64,000 nt of DNA, taken from assembly GCF_043497005.1 (NCBI RefSeq), contig NZ_JBIEKE010000001.1, positions 744,001-808,000 of the forward strand. Direction: 5' to 3'. The notes under the pieces were generated by a model, which saw only the letters and a program-made list of their open reading frames with translations, had not been told where the DNA came from and did not search any database. The translations under genes were made by a program, and so were the position numbers. Numbering within the stretch: position 1 is the stretch's first letter; the number at the start of each line of letters is the position of its first letter. This DNA is from Halobacillus_A sp043497005 (lineage in GTDB: Bacteria; Bacillota; Bacilli; Bacillales; Halobacillaceae). Shown piece after piece: positions 50,851 through 59,510 of the stretch.

Positions 50851-52338
50851 ATGGGAGAAGCGCAGTTGGTCTATTTCTTAGTGTTTCTTGGATTTCTTTT
50901 GGCCATGGTGGCTGTCGGGGTGATCGTCAGCCGGAGTGTGAAGAGCGGGGAAGACTTCCTGATGGGAGGACGCGGTTTAACGACGCCGTTATTAATCGGA
51001 ACGACTCTAGCTACGTTAGTTGGTACAGGATCCAGTATGGGAGCTGTAGGTTATGGCTTTTCCAATGGATGGGCGGGAGCTCTTTATGGCATAGGCGGAT
51101 CTGTCGGCATGTTTCTATTGCTGCTGTTGTTTGCCGATGTTCGGAAGTATAATTTTATGACATTTTCTGAAGAACTCAGTTTTTATTATGGAGCTAATAA
51201 GTTAGTCAAAGGTTTAACTTCGATCATTTTATATGTCGCCTGTATTGGCTGGTTAGGGGCCCACATTATCGGCGGGAGTTTGTACTTAAGCTGGATTACC
51301 GGCATTGATCCTGTGCTTTCTAAAGTTATTGTAGCGTTAGGATTTGGTTTATACACGTTAATCGGCGGTTACCTGGCGGTTGTCTACACGGATGTTGTAC
51401 AGGGAGTGATTTTATTTGTCGGGTTTATATTACTCACTGTGCTCTCCATCGTTGCGATTGGAGGATTTAGTGAAGTAAGTGCAAATGTCACTCCAGAAAT
51501 GGGATCTTTCTTAGGGCTTCAGCAGGTTGGCATCATTCCTGCCATCTCGCTGGCTGTCGTAATTGCTGTCGGGGTATTGGCCACGCCTTCTTATCGACAC
51601 CGTATCTATTCTAGTAAAAATGCCCTGACGGTTAAAAAAGGCTTCCTTATTACGGGGATTCTTTTTGCCTTATTTTCTTTATTCCCTGCCATTGTCGGGA
51701 TGTCAGCCAGTATATTAAATCCTGGGATGGATTCAGAGTATGCTTTCCCTTACTTAGCTACGGAAGTCTTTCCGTTATGGATTGGAGCGGTTGTTCTCAT
51801 TGCAGGTCTTAGTGCCACGATGTCTTCCGGCAGCTCCGATTTTATTGCCGCTGTAACGATCTTGCTTAGAGACGTGTTTGAACTTTTTACAGGCAGGCTT
51901 CCTGAGAAGGAAAAAATGGTGTTGTATTCAAGAGTTTCACTTGTCCTTACCCTTCTGTTTGCGTTGTTCTTTACTTTGTTTACGAACAACATTATTACGT
52001 ACATTTCTAATTTTATATCTACTGTAATGGCCGGATTGTTTGTCGCTGCACTGCTAGGTAAGTTCTGGAGCCGTGCGAATTGGCAGGGAGGCATTGCCAG
52101 TTTAATCGGTGGGTCGGTGACTTCGTTTATTATTTTAAGCAGCGAGAGTATGACCGCCTTTTGGGGGAATCCAATTCTTCCCGCGATTATGGTGGCGTTA
52201 GCTGCTAATATTATCGTCAGCCTGGTCACTCCAGCGCAAGCTATCTCAAAAGAAAAGGCACTTCGAATATTGGAAGAAGAGCGGACGAGACTGGACGAAG
52301 GGACCACCGTTATCCCTGATCAGAAGAAAGTACAATAG
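50851..52338 (+). CDS. Sodium:solute symporter (SSS family)
   Basis: A 495-residue membrane protein with about 13 helices. The family features are GEDFLMGGRGLTTPLLIGTT near residue 35, GGYLAVVYTDVVQGVILF near 180 and the sodium-site region AGLSATMSSGSSDFIAAVTI near 325. SSS proteins import proline, sugars, acids or amino acids with Na+, fitting a halophile. In this cluster it probably brings in D-amino acids, N-acyl-D-amino acids or related compounds. GGAGAGG precedes ATG 50851; the next gene starts 11 bases after the stop. Confidence 0.87.
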   Translation: MGEAQLVYFLVFLGFLLAMVAVGVIVSRSVKSGEDFLMGGRGLTTPLLIGTTLATLVGTGSSMGAVGYGFSNGWAGALYGIGGSVGMFLLLLLFADVRKYNFMTFSEELSFYYGANKLVKGLTSIILYVACIGWLGAHIIGGSLYLSWITGIDPVLSKVIVALGFGLYTLIGGYLAVVYTDVVQGVILFVGFILLTVLSIVAIGGFSEVSANVTPEMGSFLGLQQVGIIPAISLAVVIAVGVLATPSYRHRIYSSKNALTVKKGFLITGILFALFSLFPAIVGMSASILNPGMDSEYAFPYLATEVFPLWIGAVVLIAGLSATMSSGSSDFIAAVTILLRDVFELFTGRLPEKEKMVLYSRVSLVLTLLFALFFTLFTNNIITYISNFISTVMAGLFVAALLGKFWSRANWQGGIASLIGGSVTSFIILSSESMTAFWGNPILPAIMVALAANIIVSLVTPAQAISKEKALRILEEERTRLDEGTTVIPDQKKVQ

Positions 52339-52349
52339 GAGGAGTTTAC

Positions 52350-53441
52350 ATGGATCACACACCTTACATCGAAATTGATGAAAAAATTTTACTGAAAAAC
52401 ATTAGAAACATGAGCCAATTAGCCAAAGAAAATGGGGTGAATTTAAGACCTCACATTAAAACACACAAAATCCCACGTATCGCTAAATTGCAATTAGCGG
52501 AAGGAGCGGTCGGGATTACCGTTGCCAAAATTTCAGAAGCGGAAGTGATGGCTGAGTATGGGATTGATGATATTTTCATTGCTTACCCCGTTGTCAGTGA
52601 AGCGAAAGCAGAGAAACTCTGTGCTCTTAATCAAAAGCTGTCTAATTTGATTGTGGGCGTAGACAGCATAGAAGGGGCAAAGGTTTTAAATACGTGTGCA
52701 CAGAAGCATCAGCAGACCTTAAACGTGCGGTTAGAAATTGATACAGGGTTATCAAGAACAGGCGTGGGTGAGCCGTATGCCCTTGAATTAGCTGAACAAA
52801 TCACCTCATTGGAGGCGCTGAATTTACAAGGAATCTTTACATTTAAAGGTCCCGTTTATAAGGGGGAAGCGACGACCGACACCGTTAAGGCAGGTGTAGA
52901 GGAAGGGGAACGGATGGCAGCCTTAGCTGCTCAGCTGAAGGAAAGCGGAATTAAAGTAGAAGACGTTAGTGTAGGCTCCACTCCAACCGCAGCTTCGGTC
53001 GCTGCAGTCGAAGGTGTAACAGAAATCCGCCCGGGCACTTACATCTTTAACGATTCGATGCAAGTGAAGTTAGGCGTAAGTGAATGGGACGATTGTGCGG
53101 CGCAGGTAGTGACTACAGTTGTCAGCCGGCCGTCTGAAGAGCGGGCGGTCATCGACGGTGGAAGTAAAACGTTTGCAACAGATGTGCAGCCCAATCACGC
53201 GCCGCTTAATTTAAAAGGATTTGGGGCTATTCAAAGCTATCCAGAAGCTGAGTTCGCCCGCATGAATGAAGAGCATGGGGTAATTTTAACCAATCATCAC
53301 GAGCTGAAAATCGGCGAACAAGTCAAGGTGATCCCTAACCATATTTGCAGCACGATCAATCTTCATAACTATGTCTATTTGAAAAAAGAGAACGGTGAGT
53401 ATGAAAAGGTGAAGGTCGAAGCCAGAGGAATGCTGCAGTAA
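52350..53441 (+). CDS. D-serine dehydratase / D-threonine aldolase-like PLP enzyme
   Basis: A 363-residue protein with an alanine-racemase-like barrel. NLRPHIKTHKIPRIAKLQLA near residue 30 holds the PLP Lys, followed by GITVAKISEAEVMAEYG. The C-terminal PNHICSTINLHNYVYL provides the His and Cys that bind zinc in eukaryotic-type D-serine dehydratases and D-threonine aldolases. It would degrade a D-hydroxy amino acid to pyruvate or an aldehyde plus glycine. AGGAGG precedes ATG 52350. Downstream RidA fits a dehydratase, since that reaction releases a reactive enamine. Confidence 0.85.
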   Translation: MDHTPYIEIDEKILLKNIRNMSQLAKENGVNLRPHIKTHKIPRIAKLQLAEGAVGITVAKISEAEVMAEYGIDDIFIAYPVVSEAKAEKLCALNQKLSNLIVGVDSIEGAKVLNTCAQKHQQTLNVRLEIDTGLSRTGVGEPYALELAEQITSLEALNLQGIFTFKGPVYKGEATTDTVKAGVEEGERMAALAAQLKESGIKVEDVSVGSTPTAASVAAVEGVTEIRPGTYIFNDSMQVKLGVSEWDDCAAQVVTTVVSRPSEERAVIDGGSKTFATDVQPNHAPLNLKGFGAIQSYPEAEFARMNEEHGVILTNHHELKIGEQVKVIPNHICSTINLHNYVYLKKENGEYEKVKVEARGMLQ

Positions 53442-53452
53442 GGAGGCTAAGC

Positions 53453-55066
53453 ATGTTTGATACGTTTATTACTAATGGCAAAATCGTAGATGGTACAGGC
53501 AATCCATGGTTTTACGGAAACGTCGGCATAAAGGATGGGACAGTCGCTTACGTCGGAAATGATCGCATGCATGACGCGAAAGAAATGATCGATGCGAAGG
53601 GAAGAATGGTATCACCAGGCTTTATTGACGGCCACTGCCACTCCGACTTAATGCTTCTTGATTTCCCGGAAAGCGAGATTAAGCTTCAGCAGGGAGTCAC
53701 GACAGAAGTCGTAGGAAACTGCGGGTTAGCCCCGGTTCCCGTCAATCCGCTCTATAAAGTAGATTTGCAGAGCTATGTTGAACCTGTGTTAGGAAAAGCC
53801 AATAAGGATTGGAAATGGCAGACGATCAGTGATTATTTCAATGAGCTCGATCAAAGTCTAATCTCAGAAAATGTGGCTTCCTATGTCGCTCATGGTTCAT
53901 TGCGCATTGCGGTAATGGGTTTTGAGAACAGACCGCCAACTAAAGAAGAAATGGAAGAGATGAAATACATTCTCGAACAAGGAATGAAGGCAGGAGCCAT
54001 TGGTCTTTCGATCGGACTCTTGTATTCTCCCGGAAGCTACTCTACGAAAGAAGAGCTGGCCGAATTATGTCAGGTGGTCGCTAAGTATAACGGACTGTTT
54101 TCCACACACATTCGAGGCGAAGGCAACAATTTAATCCCATCTGTACAAGAAGTGATCTGGATTGCTGATCAAGCAAACGTCCCTCTTCATGTCAGTCATT
54201 TAAAAGCCGCCGGCAGAAGAAACTGGGGCAAGATCCAGGAAGCGATGGAATTAATTGAGAAGGCGAGAAGCAGAGGAATGGATGTTACCTGTGATGTGTA
54301 TCCTTATTCCGCGGGGTCGACGATGCTGACCACTTTACTGCCGCCCTGGGCGTTAGAGGGAGGATTAACTTCCGTCTTAGAAAGATTAAAAAATCCTCGC
54401 ACGAGAGAAGAAATAAAACAGGAACTCAGCGAAGAACAAGAGGAGTGGGATAACCTTGTGGCTTCCACAGGGTGGGAGAGTGTCATTATTTCCTCCATTC
54501 ATTCCTCTCAGCTTAAGAAATATGAAGGCAGCTCCGTAGCCTCTATCAGCAAAGAAAATGGCAAAGATCCAGCAGACCAGGCTTTTGATCTATTAATAGA
54601 AGAAAACGGAAATATCGGGATTGTTTTTTTCCATATGGATGAACAAGACGTTAAGCATGTCATGCAATACCAGAATGCTTTAATCGCATCCGACAGTTTA
54701 ACGTGCTACACAGGAAAACCCCATCCGCGGCTTTACGGGACGTTTCCGCGAGTTTTTTCTAAATATGTAAAACAAGAAAACATCCTTACGATAGAAGATG
54801 CCGTCAGAAAAATGACTTCTTTTCCAGCTAAAAGGTTCGGACTTGGCAAACGCGGCCTTTTAACGGAAGGATACGCCGCCGACGTGGTGATCTTTGATTG
54901 CAATGAAATCGAAGATAAAGCTACTTATGGCGACCCGAAAAATTATCCTGAAGGCATTGAATATGTATTTGTAAACGGAAAACTGACGACGAAAGACAAG
55001 CAGCATACTTCCGAAACATGCGGCTGCTTTATTAATTCTGCATCCCAAACTATGCTTACGAGGTGA
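53453..55066 (+). CDS. N-acyl-D-amino-acid deacylase (D-aminoacylase)
   Basis: A 537-residue amidohydrolase. The metal motif GFIDGHCHSD (near residue 60), VGNCGLAPVPV with the metal-bridging Cys of D-aminoacylases, HIRGEG, HVSHLKAAGR and ASDSLTCYTG are all present. The enzyme releases D-amino acids from N-acyl forms in the cytosol; those then feed the PLP enzyme encoded just before. AAGGAGG precedes ATG 53453. Twelve bases separate it from that gene and seven from ridA, so the four genes form one operon. Confidence 0.88.
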   Translation: MFDTFITNGKIVDGTGNPWFYGNVGIKDGTVAYVGNDRMHDAKEMIDAKGRMVSPGFIDGHCHSDLMLLDFPESEIKLQQGVTTEVVGNCGLAPVPVNPLYKVDLQSYVEPVLGKANKDWKWQTISDYFNELDQSLISENVASYVAHGSLRIAVMGFENRPPTKEEMEEMKYILEQGMKAGAIGLSIGLLYSPGSYSTKEELAELCQVVAKYNGLFSTHIRGEGNNLIPSVQEVIWIADQANVPLHVSHLKAAGRRNWGKIQEAMELIEKARSRGMDVTCDVYPYSAGSTMLTTLLPPWALEGGLTSVLERLKNPRTREEIKQELSEEQEEWDNLVASTGWESVIISSIHSSQLKKYEGSSVASISKENGKDPADQAFDLLIEENGNIGIVFFHMDEQDVKHVMQYQNALIASDSLTCYTGKPHPRLYGTFPRVFSKYVKQENILTIEDAVRKMTSFPAKRFGLGKRGLLTEGYAADVVIFDCNEIEDKATYGDPKNYPEGIEYVFVNGKLTTKDKQHTSETCGCFINSASQTMLTR

Positions 55067-55073
55067 TCGAAAA

Positions 55074-55535
55074 ATGTTAAACGTAAAAGAAAAAATCAAC
55101 GAATTAGGCATTCACATTCCAGAAGCACCAAAGCCGGGAGCCGTATACGTACCCGCTAAAACAGTCGGCAGCCTAGTATACACCTCCGGCCAGGACTGCC
55201 GCGTCAACGGCACCCTGCTGTATGAAGGAAAACTAGGAAGTGACCTGACTGTGGAACAAGGATACGAAGCGGCCCGCCAGACAATGATTAACTGCCTGGC
55301 CGTCCTGCAGGCAGAGATCGGTGATTTAAGCCGAATCAAGCAGGTCGTCAAGCTGTTGGCCTTTGTGAATTCAGCACCCGGGTTTGTCGAACAACCGTAC
55401 GTTATTAATGGAGCGTCTGAATTGTTAGAAGAAATCTTTGGAGAAAAAGGAGAGCATGCCCGCTCGGCGATTGCATCGAATGAGCTGCCGTTTAATACGC
55501 CGGTTGAGATTGAGATGATTGTTGAGATTGAATAG
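55074..55535 (+). CDS. RidA/YjgF-family enamine/imine deaminase
   Basis: A 153-residue protein of the longer RidA-like type (LVYTSGQDCRVNGTLLYEGK, RQTMINCLAVLQAEIGDLSR, HARSAIASNELPFNTPVEIE with the carboxylate-binding Arg). RidA proteins hydrolyse 2-aminoacrylate and similar enamines made by PLP dehydratases, preventing damage to other PLP enzymes. GAGGTG precedes ATG 55074. Its place at the end of the D-amino-acid operon agrees with a detoxifying role. A strong terminator follows. Confidence 0.88.
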   Translation: MLNVKEKINELGIHIPEAPKPGAVYVPAKTVGSLVYTSGQDCRVNGTLLYEGKLGSDLTVEQGYEAARQTMINCLAVLQAEIGDLSRIKQVVKLLAFVNSAPGFVEQPYVINGASELLEEIFGEKGEHARSAIASNELPFNTPVEIEMIVEIE

Positions 55536-55565
55536 TAGTGGTAAAAAGCAGCTGCGGCTGGCTTC

Positions 55566-55605
55566 AGCTTGTGGAGAAACCCCTGTTTCTCCACAAGCTT
55601 TTTTC
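55566..55605 (+). terminator. Intrinsic terminator of the D-amino-acid operon
   Basis: AGCTTGTGGAGAAAC pairs with GTTTCTCCACAAGCT around CCCT, followed by T5, a very stable hairpin. Confidence 0.88.
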
Positions 55606-55606
55606 T

Positions 55607-55740
55607 TGCCGCCAGGAGGGAAAGCCCCTCCCCTTTCCGCGGACGAGCGCCCGAGCTTCCTCGCGAAACCCCCGCTCGGCGATCTCGGCTCCCTCGTTCT
55701 TCCGCAGGAGTGGAAGGGGCGTCGCTCCTTGGGATTTCTT
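55607..55740. repeat. GC-rich interspersed repeat, copy 2 (inverted)
   Basis: Read on the minus strand it shows CACTCCTGCGGAAGAACGAG near its left part and CGTCCGCGGAAAGGGGAG near the right. This is the same layout as the 5051-5174 element. Short frames inside are not genes. Confidence 0.6.
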
Positions 55741-55878
55741 TAAGATAGATTAAGACTCTCCTTCACCTAGCTCACCCTGCCTAGAAATGAACGCGGTGAA
55801 AAAGACTGTCTTTTTTCGTGATAAAAACGCGATTGATACGACATAAAAATAGAGTATTCTAAATTTTTTAAAAAAACA

Positions 55879-55914
55879 CTACCATACAAGTATACTAACA
55901 TGTTAGTATGGTAG
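55879..55914. promoter_or_regulatory. Operator of the GntR/FadR regulator
   Basis: ATACTAACATGTTAGTAT at 55892-55909 is a perfect 18-base palindrome. It is nested in a second inverted repeat, CTACCATAC (55879-55887) with GTATGGTAG (55906-55914), 25 bases before the regulator start. Autoregulation and control of the hexuronate operon are inferred. Confidence 0.7.
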
Positions 55915-55938
55915 TTGTACGAGGGAGGATGTTGAAAT

Positions 55939-56622
55939 ATGCTGAAACATAGTTTGGATAAGAGAATCGGTTTTTCAACAAGAAATCAAGTATACAGCTG
56001 GCTGAGGGAGAACATCATTTCATTAGAACTGGCACCAGGGAGAAGTATTTCTGAAAAAGAAATATCAGAAATGCTGCAAGTCAGTCGAACACCTGTCAGG
56101 GAAGCTTTTATGAAGTTAGCTCAAGAAGAATTATTAGAAGTGTATCCACAAAGGGGTACTTTCGTGTCCTTAATCGATTTAAAACATGTGGAAGAAGTTC
56201 GGTTTATTCGCGAACATTTAGAAAGAGCTGCGGTTCGTGTTGCCTGTGAAGTGCTGTCGAAGGAGAACCTGCTTCAATTGAAAGACAACTTGGCAAAGCA
56301 GAAGCAAAGTGTGGAAGAAAAGAACTATACAAAATTATTTGAATTAGATGAAGAGTTTCACTACACGATTGCTGTTGGCAGTGAAAAAGAGAGAATTTGG
56401 TCCGTAATCCAGCAAATGAATGCTCATCTAAATCGAATTAGAGTATTGAGTCTGGCCGCTCATTATAATTGGGAATTGATTTTAGAACAACACGAAACGA
56501 TTATTTATGCCATTGAAACCAGAAACCCGGATTTAGCCGATCAGCTCATGGAGGAACATCTGAAGAAACTTACCTTTGAACAAGAAAGCCTGACGAGTGA
56601 ATATATGAAATATTTCAAGTAA
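55939..56622 (+). CDS. GntR-family (FadR/FCD type) regulator of hexuronate genes
   Basis: A 227-residue repressor. The winged helix spans residues 10-75 (GRSISEKEISEMLQVSRTPV, REAFMKLAQEELLEVYPQRG). The FCD ligand domain spans about 80-220, with metal-binding positions in FELDEEFHYTIA and ILEQHETIIYAIE. UxuR and ExuR of other bacteria are of this type and respond to hexuronates or intermediates. GAGGGAGG lies before ATG 55939, preceded by the palindromic operator. The TRAP and uxa/uxu genes downstream are its likely targets. Confidence 0.88.
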   Translation: MLKHSLDKRIGFSTRNQVYSWLRENIISLELAPGRSISEKEISEMLQVSRTPVREAFMKLAQEELLEVYPQRGTFVSLIDLKHVEEVRFIREHLERAAVRVACEVLSKENLLQLKDNLAKQKQSVEEKNYTKLFELDEEFHYTIAVGSEKERIWSVIQQMNAHLNRIRVLSLAAHYNWELILEQHETIIYAIETRNPDLADQLMEEHLKKLTFEQESLTSEYMKYFK

Positions 56623-56639
56623 TTTTTTTTAATCCTTTG

Positions 56640-56653
56640 TGAAAGCGCTTTAT
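56640..56653 (+). promoter_or_regulatory. cre-like site
   Basis: TGAAAGCGCTTTAT has the palindromic GAAAGCGCTTT core of strong cre sites, with one change in the final CA. It lies 44 bases before the dctP start and suggests CcpA repression of the hexuronate operon. Confidence 0.6.
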
Positions 56654-56696
56654 ATAAAGCGATAAGTTATAAAAAAATCTTCAAGGAGGCGTACGT

Positions 56697-57710
56697 ATGT
56701 TAATGAAAAAGTTAATCAGTGTGTTGATGATAGGTGGACTCTTAATTGTAAGTGCTTGTAGTGACGGATCCAGTGCTGACGGGGAGGATGGAAACGAGGA
56801 AGCCACTTATAAGTTGAAAGTGGGAACGGCTCTTACGGAATCTGATCCGATTTATCAGGGAATCGAAGAATTTGAAAAAAATGTGGAAGAACAGACAAAT
56901 GGGGATGTAGATATTGAGATCATGGGGAGCGGTTCTTTAGGAGAGGACTCCGATATCCTTGAACAAGCTAAAGCTGGGGCTAACGTAGCAGTGCTTGTTG
57001 ATTCAGGGCGGCTGGCCGAATTAGTGCCAGAGATGGGAATTCTTTCTGCCCCTTATATTGTAGATAATTACGATGAGGCCAATACAGTGGTCCAATCGGA
57101 TCTATTTAAAGACTTGGAAGAAAAGTTAGTGGAGCAAGAAAGTTTGGACATTCTTTCTTTTAATTGGTATCAAGGTGACCGCCATATTCTTTCTAACAAA
57201 AAGGTAGAGAAACCGGAAGATTTAAAAGGGCTTAAGCTGCGTACGCCAGAAGCGCCAGTCTGGCTGGAGTCTATTAAAGCTATGGGAGGAAGTCCGACTG
57301 GAATGGCCTGGTCAGAAGTGTACCCTGGAATTTCTCAAGGGGTAATTGATGGTGCTGAAGCCCAGCTTCCAGCAGTTTATGGAGCTAACCTTTACGAAGT
57401 GGTTGATCATATTTCAAAAACAAGCCACTTCCAGTTGATTACAGGTATTGTCGCGGGAGCTGACTGGATGGCTACGCTTCCTGAAGATTACCAGGATATT
57501 ATTTATGAAGAAGCTGCTAAGGCAGGGGAAGAAGCTTCCTATAATACAGAAGAATCACTAGAAGAATTTGAACAGGATATTAAAGATGAAGGTGTAGAGA
57601 TTCATGAAGTAGATAAAGATTTGTTTAAAGAGCAGACCGAATCCGTCTACCAAAAATTTGAGGGGTACGAAGATTTGAGAGAAGAGATTAACAAAATCCT
57701 AGAAAAGTAG
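56697..57710 (+). CDS. dctP: TRAP transporter solute-binding lipoprotein (DctP), hexuronate operon
   Basis: A 337-residue exported receptor with lipobox VSAC at Cys 21 after a hydrophobic signal. The DctP domain includes VEKPEDLKGLKLRTPEAPVW, whose Arg contacts substrate carboxylate, and VIDGAEAQLPAVYG. The operon's enzymes make D-glucuronate, D-galacturonate or a related hexuronate the likely ligand. AAGGAGG precedes ATG 56697; ATG 56703 is possible. It differs strongly from the first dctP at 32056, so the two transporters are not a recent duplication. Confidence 0.9.
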   Translation: MLMKKLISVLMIGGLLIVSACSDGSSADGEDGNEEATYKLKVGTALTESDPIYQGIEEFEKNVEEQTNGDVDIEIMGSGSLGEDSDILEQAKAGANVAVLVDSGRLAELVPEMGILSAPYIVDNYDEANTVVQSDLFKDLEEKLVEQESLDILSFNWYQGDRHILSNKKVEKPEDLKGLKLRTPEAPVWLESIKAMGGSPTGMAWSEVYPGISQGVIDGAEAQLPAVYGANLYEVVDHISKTSHFQLITGIVAGADWMATLPEDYQDIIYEEAAKAGEEASYNTEESLEEFEQDIKDEGVEIHEVDKDLFKEQTESVYQKFEGYEDLREEINKILEK

Positions 57711-57722
57711 TGAGTGATCTTT

Positions 57723-58199
57723 ATGATTAAAAAGATTTCCAGCCTTTACGTAAATATAGAAGAGTTTATAACTAACTTATTAATGATAGGTGTCGTGTTC
57801 TTCGTATTTATTGCAGCACTCATGAGATGGGCGGGGTCGCCTATTTCATGGTCTGTTGAGTTCGCTACCCTGCTGTTTGTATGGGTGATTTTCTTAGGTG
57901 CTAATCGGGCATTGAGAGAAGGCAGACACATTGGTGTGGATTTTTTCACTAACAAATTGCCTGAGAAAATCAGAATCAGCATTGAAATCCTGGTGCTTCT
58001 TCTTATGTCTGCTTTTCTCCTTTTCCTTATTTATTTCGGATGGGAATTAAGTGTTCAGAACTCCTCAAGAACTATCGGAAACCTTGGCATTAGTAATTTC
58101 TACGTTACAGTGTCTATTCCAGTTGCAAGCTTTCTTATGGTAATCAGCATTATTTTCAAACTAAAAGATAAAGTAATTTCTTTAGGTTCAGAGAGCTAG
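57723..58199 (+). CDS. dctQ: TRAP transporter small permease (DctQ), hexuronate operon
   Basis: A 158-residue, four-helix membrane protein. MRWAGSPISWSVEFATLLFV and WVIFLGANRALREGRHIGVD are the DctQ signature. ATG 57723 is chosen; GTG 57714 would add three residues, and neither has a strong ribosome site. Coupling to dctP, which ends 12 bases upstream, is likely. It forms the membrane part of the transporter with the DctM protein encoded 16 bases later. Confidence 0.87.
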   Translation: MIKKISSLYVNIEEFITNLLMIGVVFFVFIAALMRWAGSPISWSVEFATLLFVWVIFLGANRALREGRHIGVDFFTNKLPEKIRISIEILVLLLMSAFLLFLIYFGWELSVQNSSRTIGNLGISNFYVTVSIPVASFLMVISIIFKLKDKVISLGSES

Positions 58200-58215
58200 A
58201 GAGAGGGGGGATTAG

Positions 58216-59493
58216 ATGCTTGTTGTCACCATACTATTTTTTGCTTTGCTTTTCTTAAATATGCCGGTGGCCTTTGCTATCGGGATTTCAAGCGTAACTT
58301 TTTTCTTTTTTGAACCGGGTCTGCCGGTGGAGATATCTACGCAGCGAATGATTGCAGGGACACAATCTTTCCCACTATTAGCCGTCCCCTTCTTCATTCT
58401 TGCAGGTAATTTAATGAATGCTTCTGGGATTACAAAACGTTTAATGGCTTTTGCCCAGGCCCTTACAGGACACTTAGTAGGAAGCCTTGCCCATGTGTCT
58501 ATCGTTCTGAGTACCGTGATGGGTGGTGTCTCAGGTTCAGCAAACGCTGATGCTGCCATGCAAAGTAGGATCCTTGGTCCGCAAATGATGGCCAGGGGCT
58601 ATTCAGGAGGATATACAGTAGGGGTGATTGCGTTAAGTTCATTAATAACGGCAACGATTCCTCCGAGCATTGGGCTGATTCTGTATGGATATGTAGGAGA
58701 AGTCTCGATTGGGGAATTATTTCTTGCTGGGATTATCCCAGGGATATTAATGATGGCTCTACTCATGGTGGCGGCTTATATTATAGCTAAAAAAAGAGGT
58801 TATGATCAGGAACAAGTAATGAAAAGAGCCTCCTTCAAAGAAGTCTTAACCACCTTCCGTAAGAGCTTTTGGGCTTTATTATTTCCAGTCATATTAGTGG
58901 TCGGCATTCGTCTTGGTGTCTTTACCCCTTCAGAAGCTGGAGCTTTTGCTGTGGTTTATGCTTTAATTATCGGTTTCCTCGTGTACAGGGAGCTGGACTG
59001 GAAATCTTTTAAACAAGCTGTCGGCCAATCCGTCACGGACAATGCGATTATTTTATTAATCATTTCTACATCTTCTATTTTAGGATTTTTAATTACTTAT
59101 GATCGCTTGCCGCAGAGTACGGCTGAATTTCTATTAGGAGTGACAAGCAGCCCCAGTTTATTACTCATTTTAATTTTAATATTTCTTATCTTTGCCGGGA
59201 TGTTTATTGAATCTACTGTACTGGTGCTTCTCTTGACTCCGATCTTTCTGCCTATTATTACCCAGATAGGTGTGGATCCAGTCCATTTTGGAATTTTAAT
59301 GATGACGATTGTAACGTTTGGGGGAATGACCCCTCCTGTCGGTGTAACGATGTACACGGTATGTTCACTTACTAATGTATCTATTGAAGATTATGTGAAA
59401 GAATCATTTCCTTTTATAATATGTATCTTTATATTGATAGGATTACTCACATTTGTACCAGAAATATCAATGTTTTTACCAAATTTATTCTAA
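58216..59493 (+). CDS. dctM: TRAP transporter large permease (DctM), hexuronate operon
   Basis: A 425-residue membrane protein with about twelve helices. The GGVSGSANADAAMQSRILGP stretch, TATIPPSIGLILYGY hairpin, FTPSEAGAFAVVYALIIGF and FGGMTPPVGVTMY mark the sodium-coupled channel. GAGAGGGGGG precedes ATG 58216. It is followed 17 bases later by the SDR gene, in the same operon. Confidence 0.92.
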   Translation: MLVVTILFFALLFLNMPVAFAIGISSVTFFFFEPGLPVEISTQRMIAGTQSFPLLAVPFFILAGNLMNASGITKRLMAFAQALTGHLVGSLAHVSIVLSTVMGGVSGSANADAAMQSRILGPQMMARGYSGGYTVGVIALSSLITATIPPSIGLILYGYVGEVSIGELFLAGIIPGILMMALLMVAAYIIAKKRGYDQEQVMKRASFKEVLTTFRKSFWALLFPVILVVGIRLGVFTPSEAGAFAVVYALIIGFLVYRELDWKSFKQAVGQSVTDNAIILLIISTSSILGFLITYDRLPQSTAEFLLGVTSSPSLLLILILIFLIFAGMFIESTVLVLLLTPIFLPIITQIGVDPVHFGILMMTIVTFGGMTPPVGVTMYTVCSLTNVSIEDYVKESFPFIICIFILIGLLTFVPEISMFLPNLF

Positions 59494-59510
59494 CTTGAAG
59501 AGGTGAGGAA

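Noticed and set aside
55519..55753. Two overlapping frames of about 70 residues after ridA
   Set aside because: They read through a strong terminator and a GC-rich repeat; no start signal.
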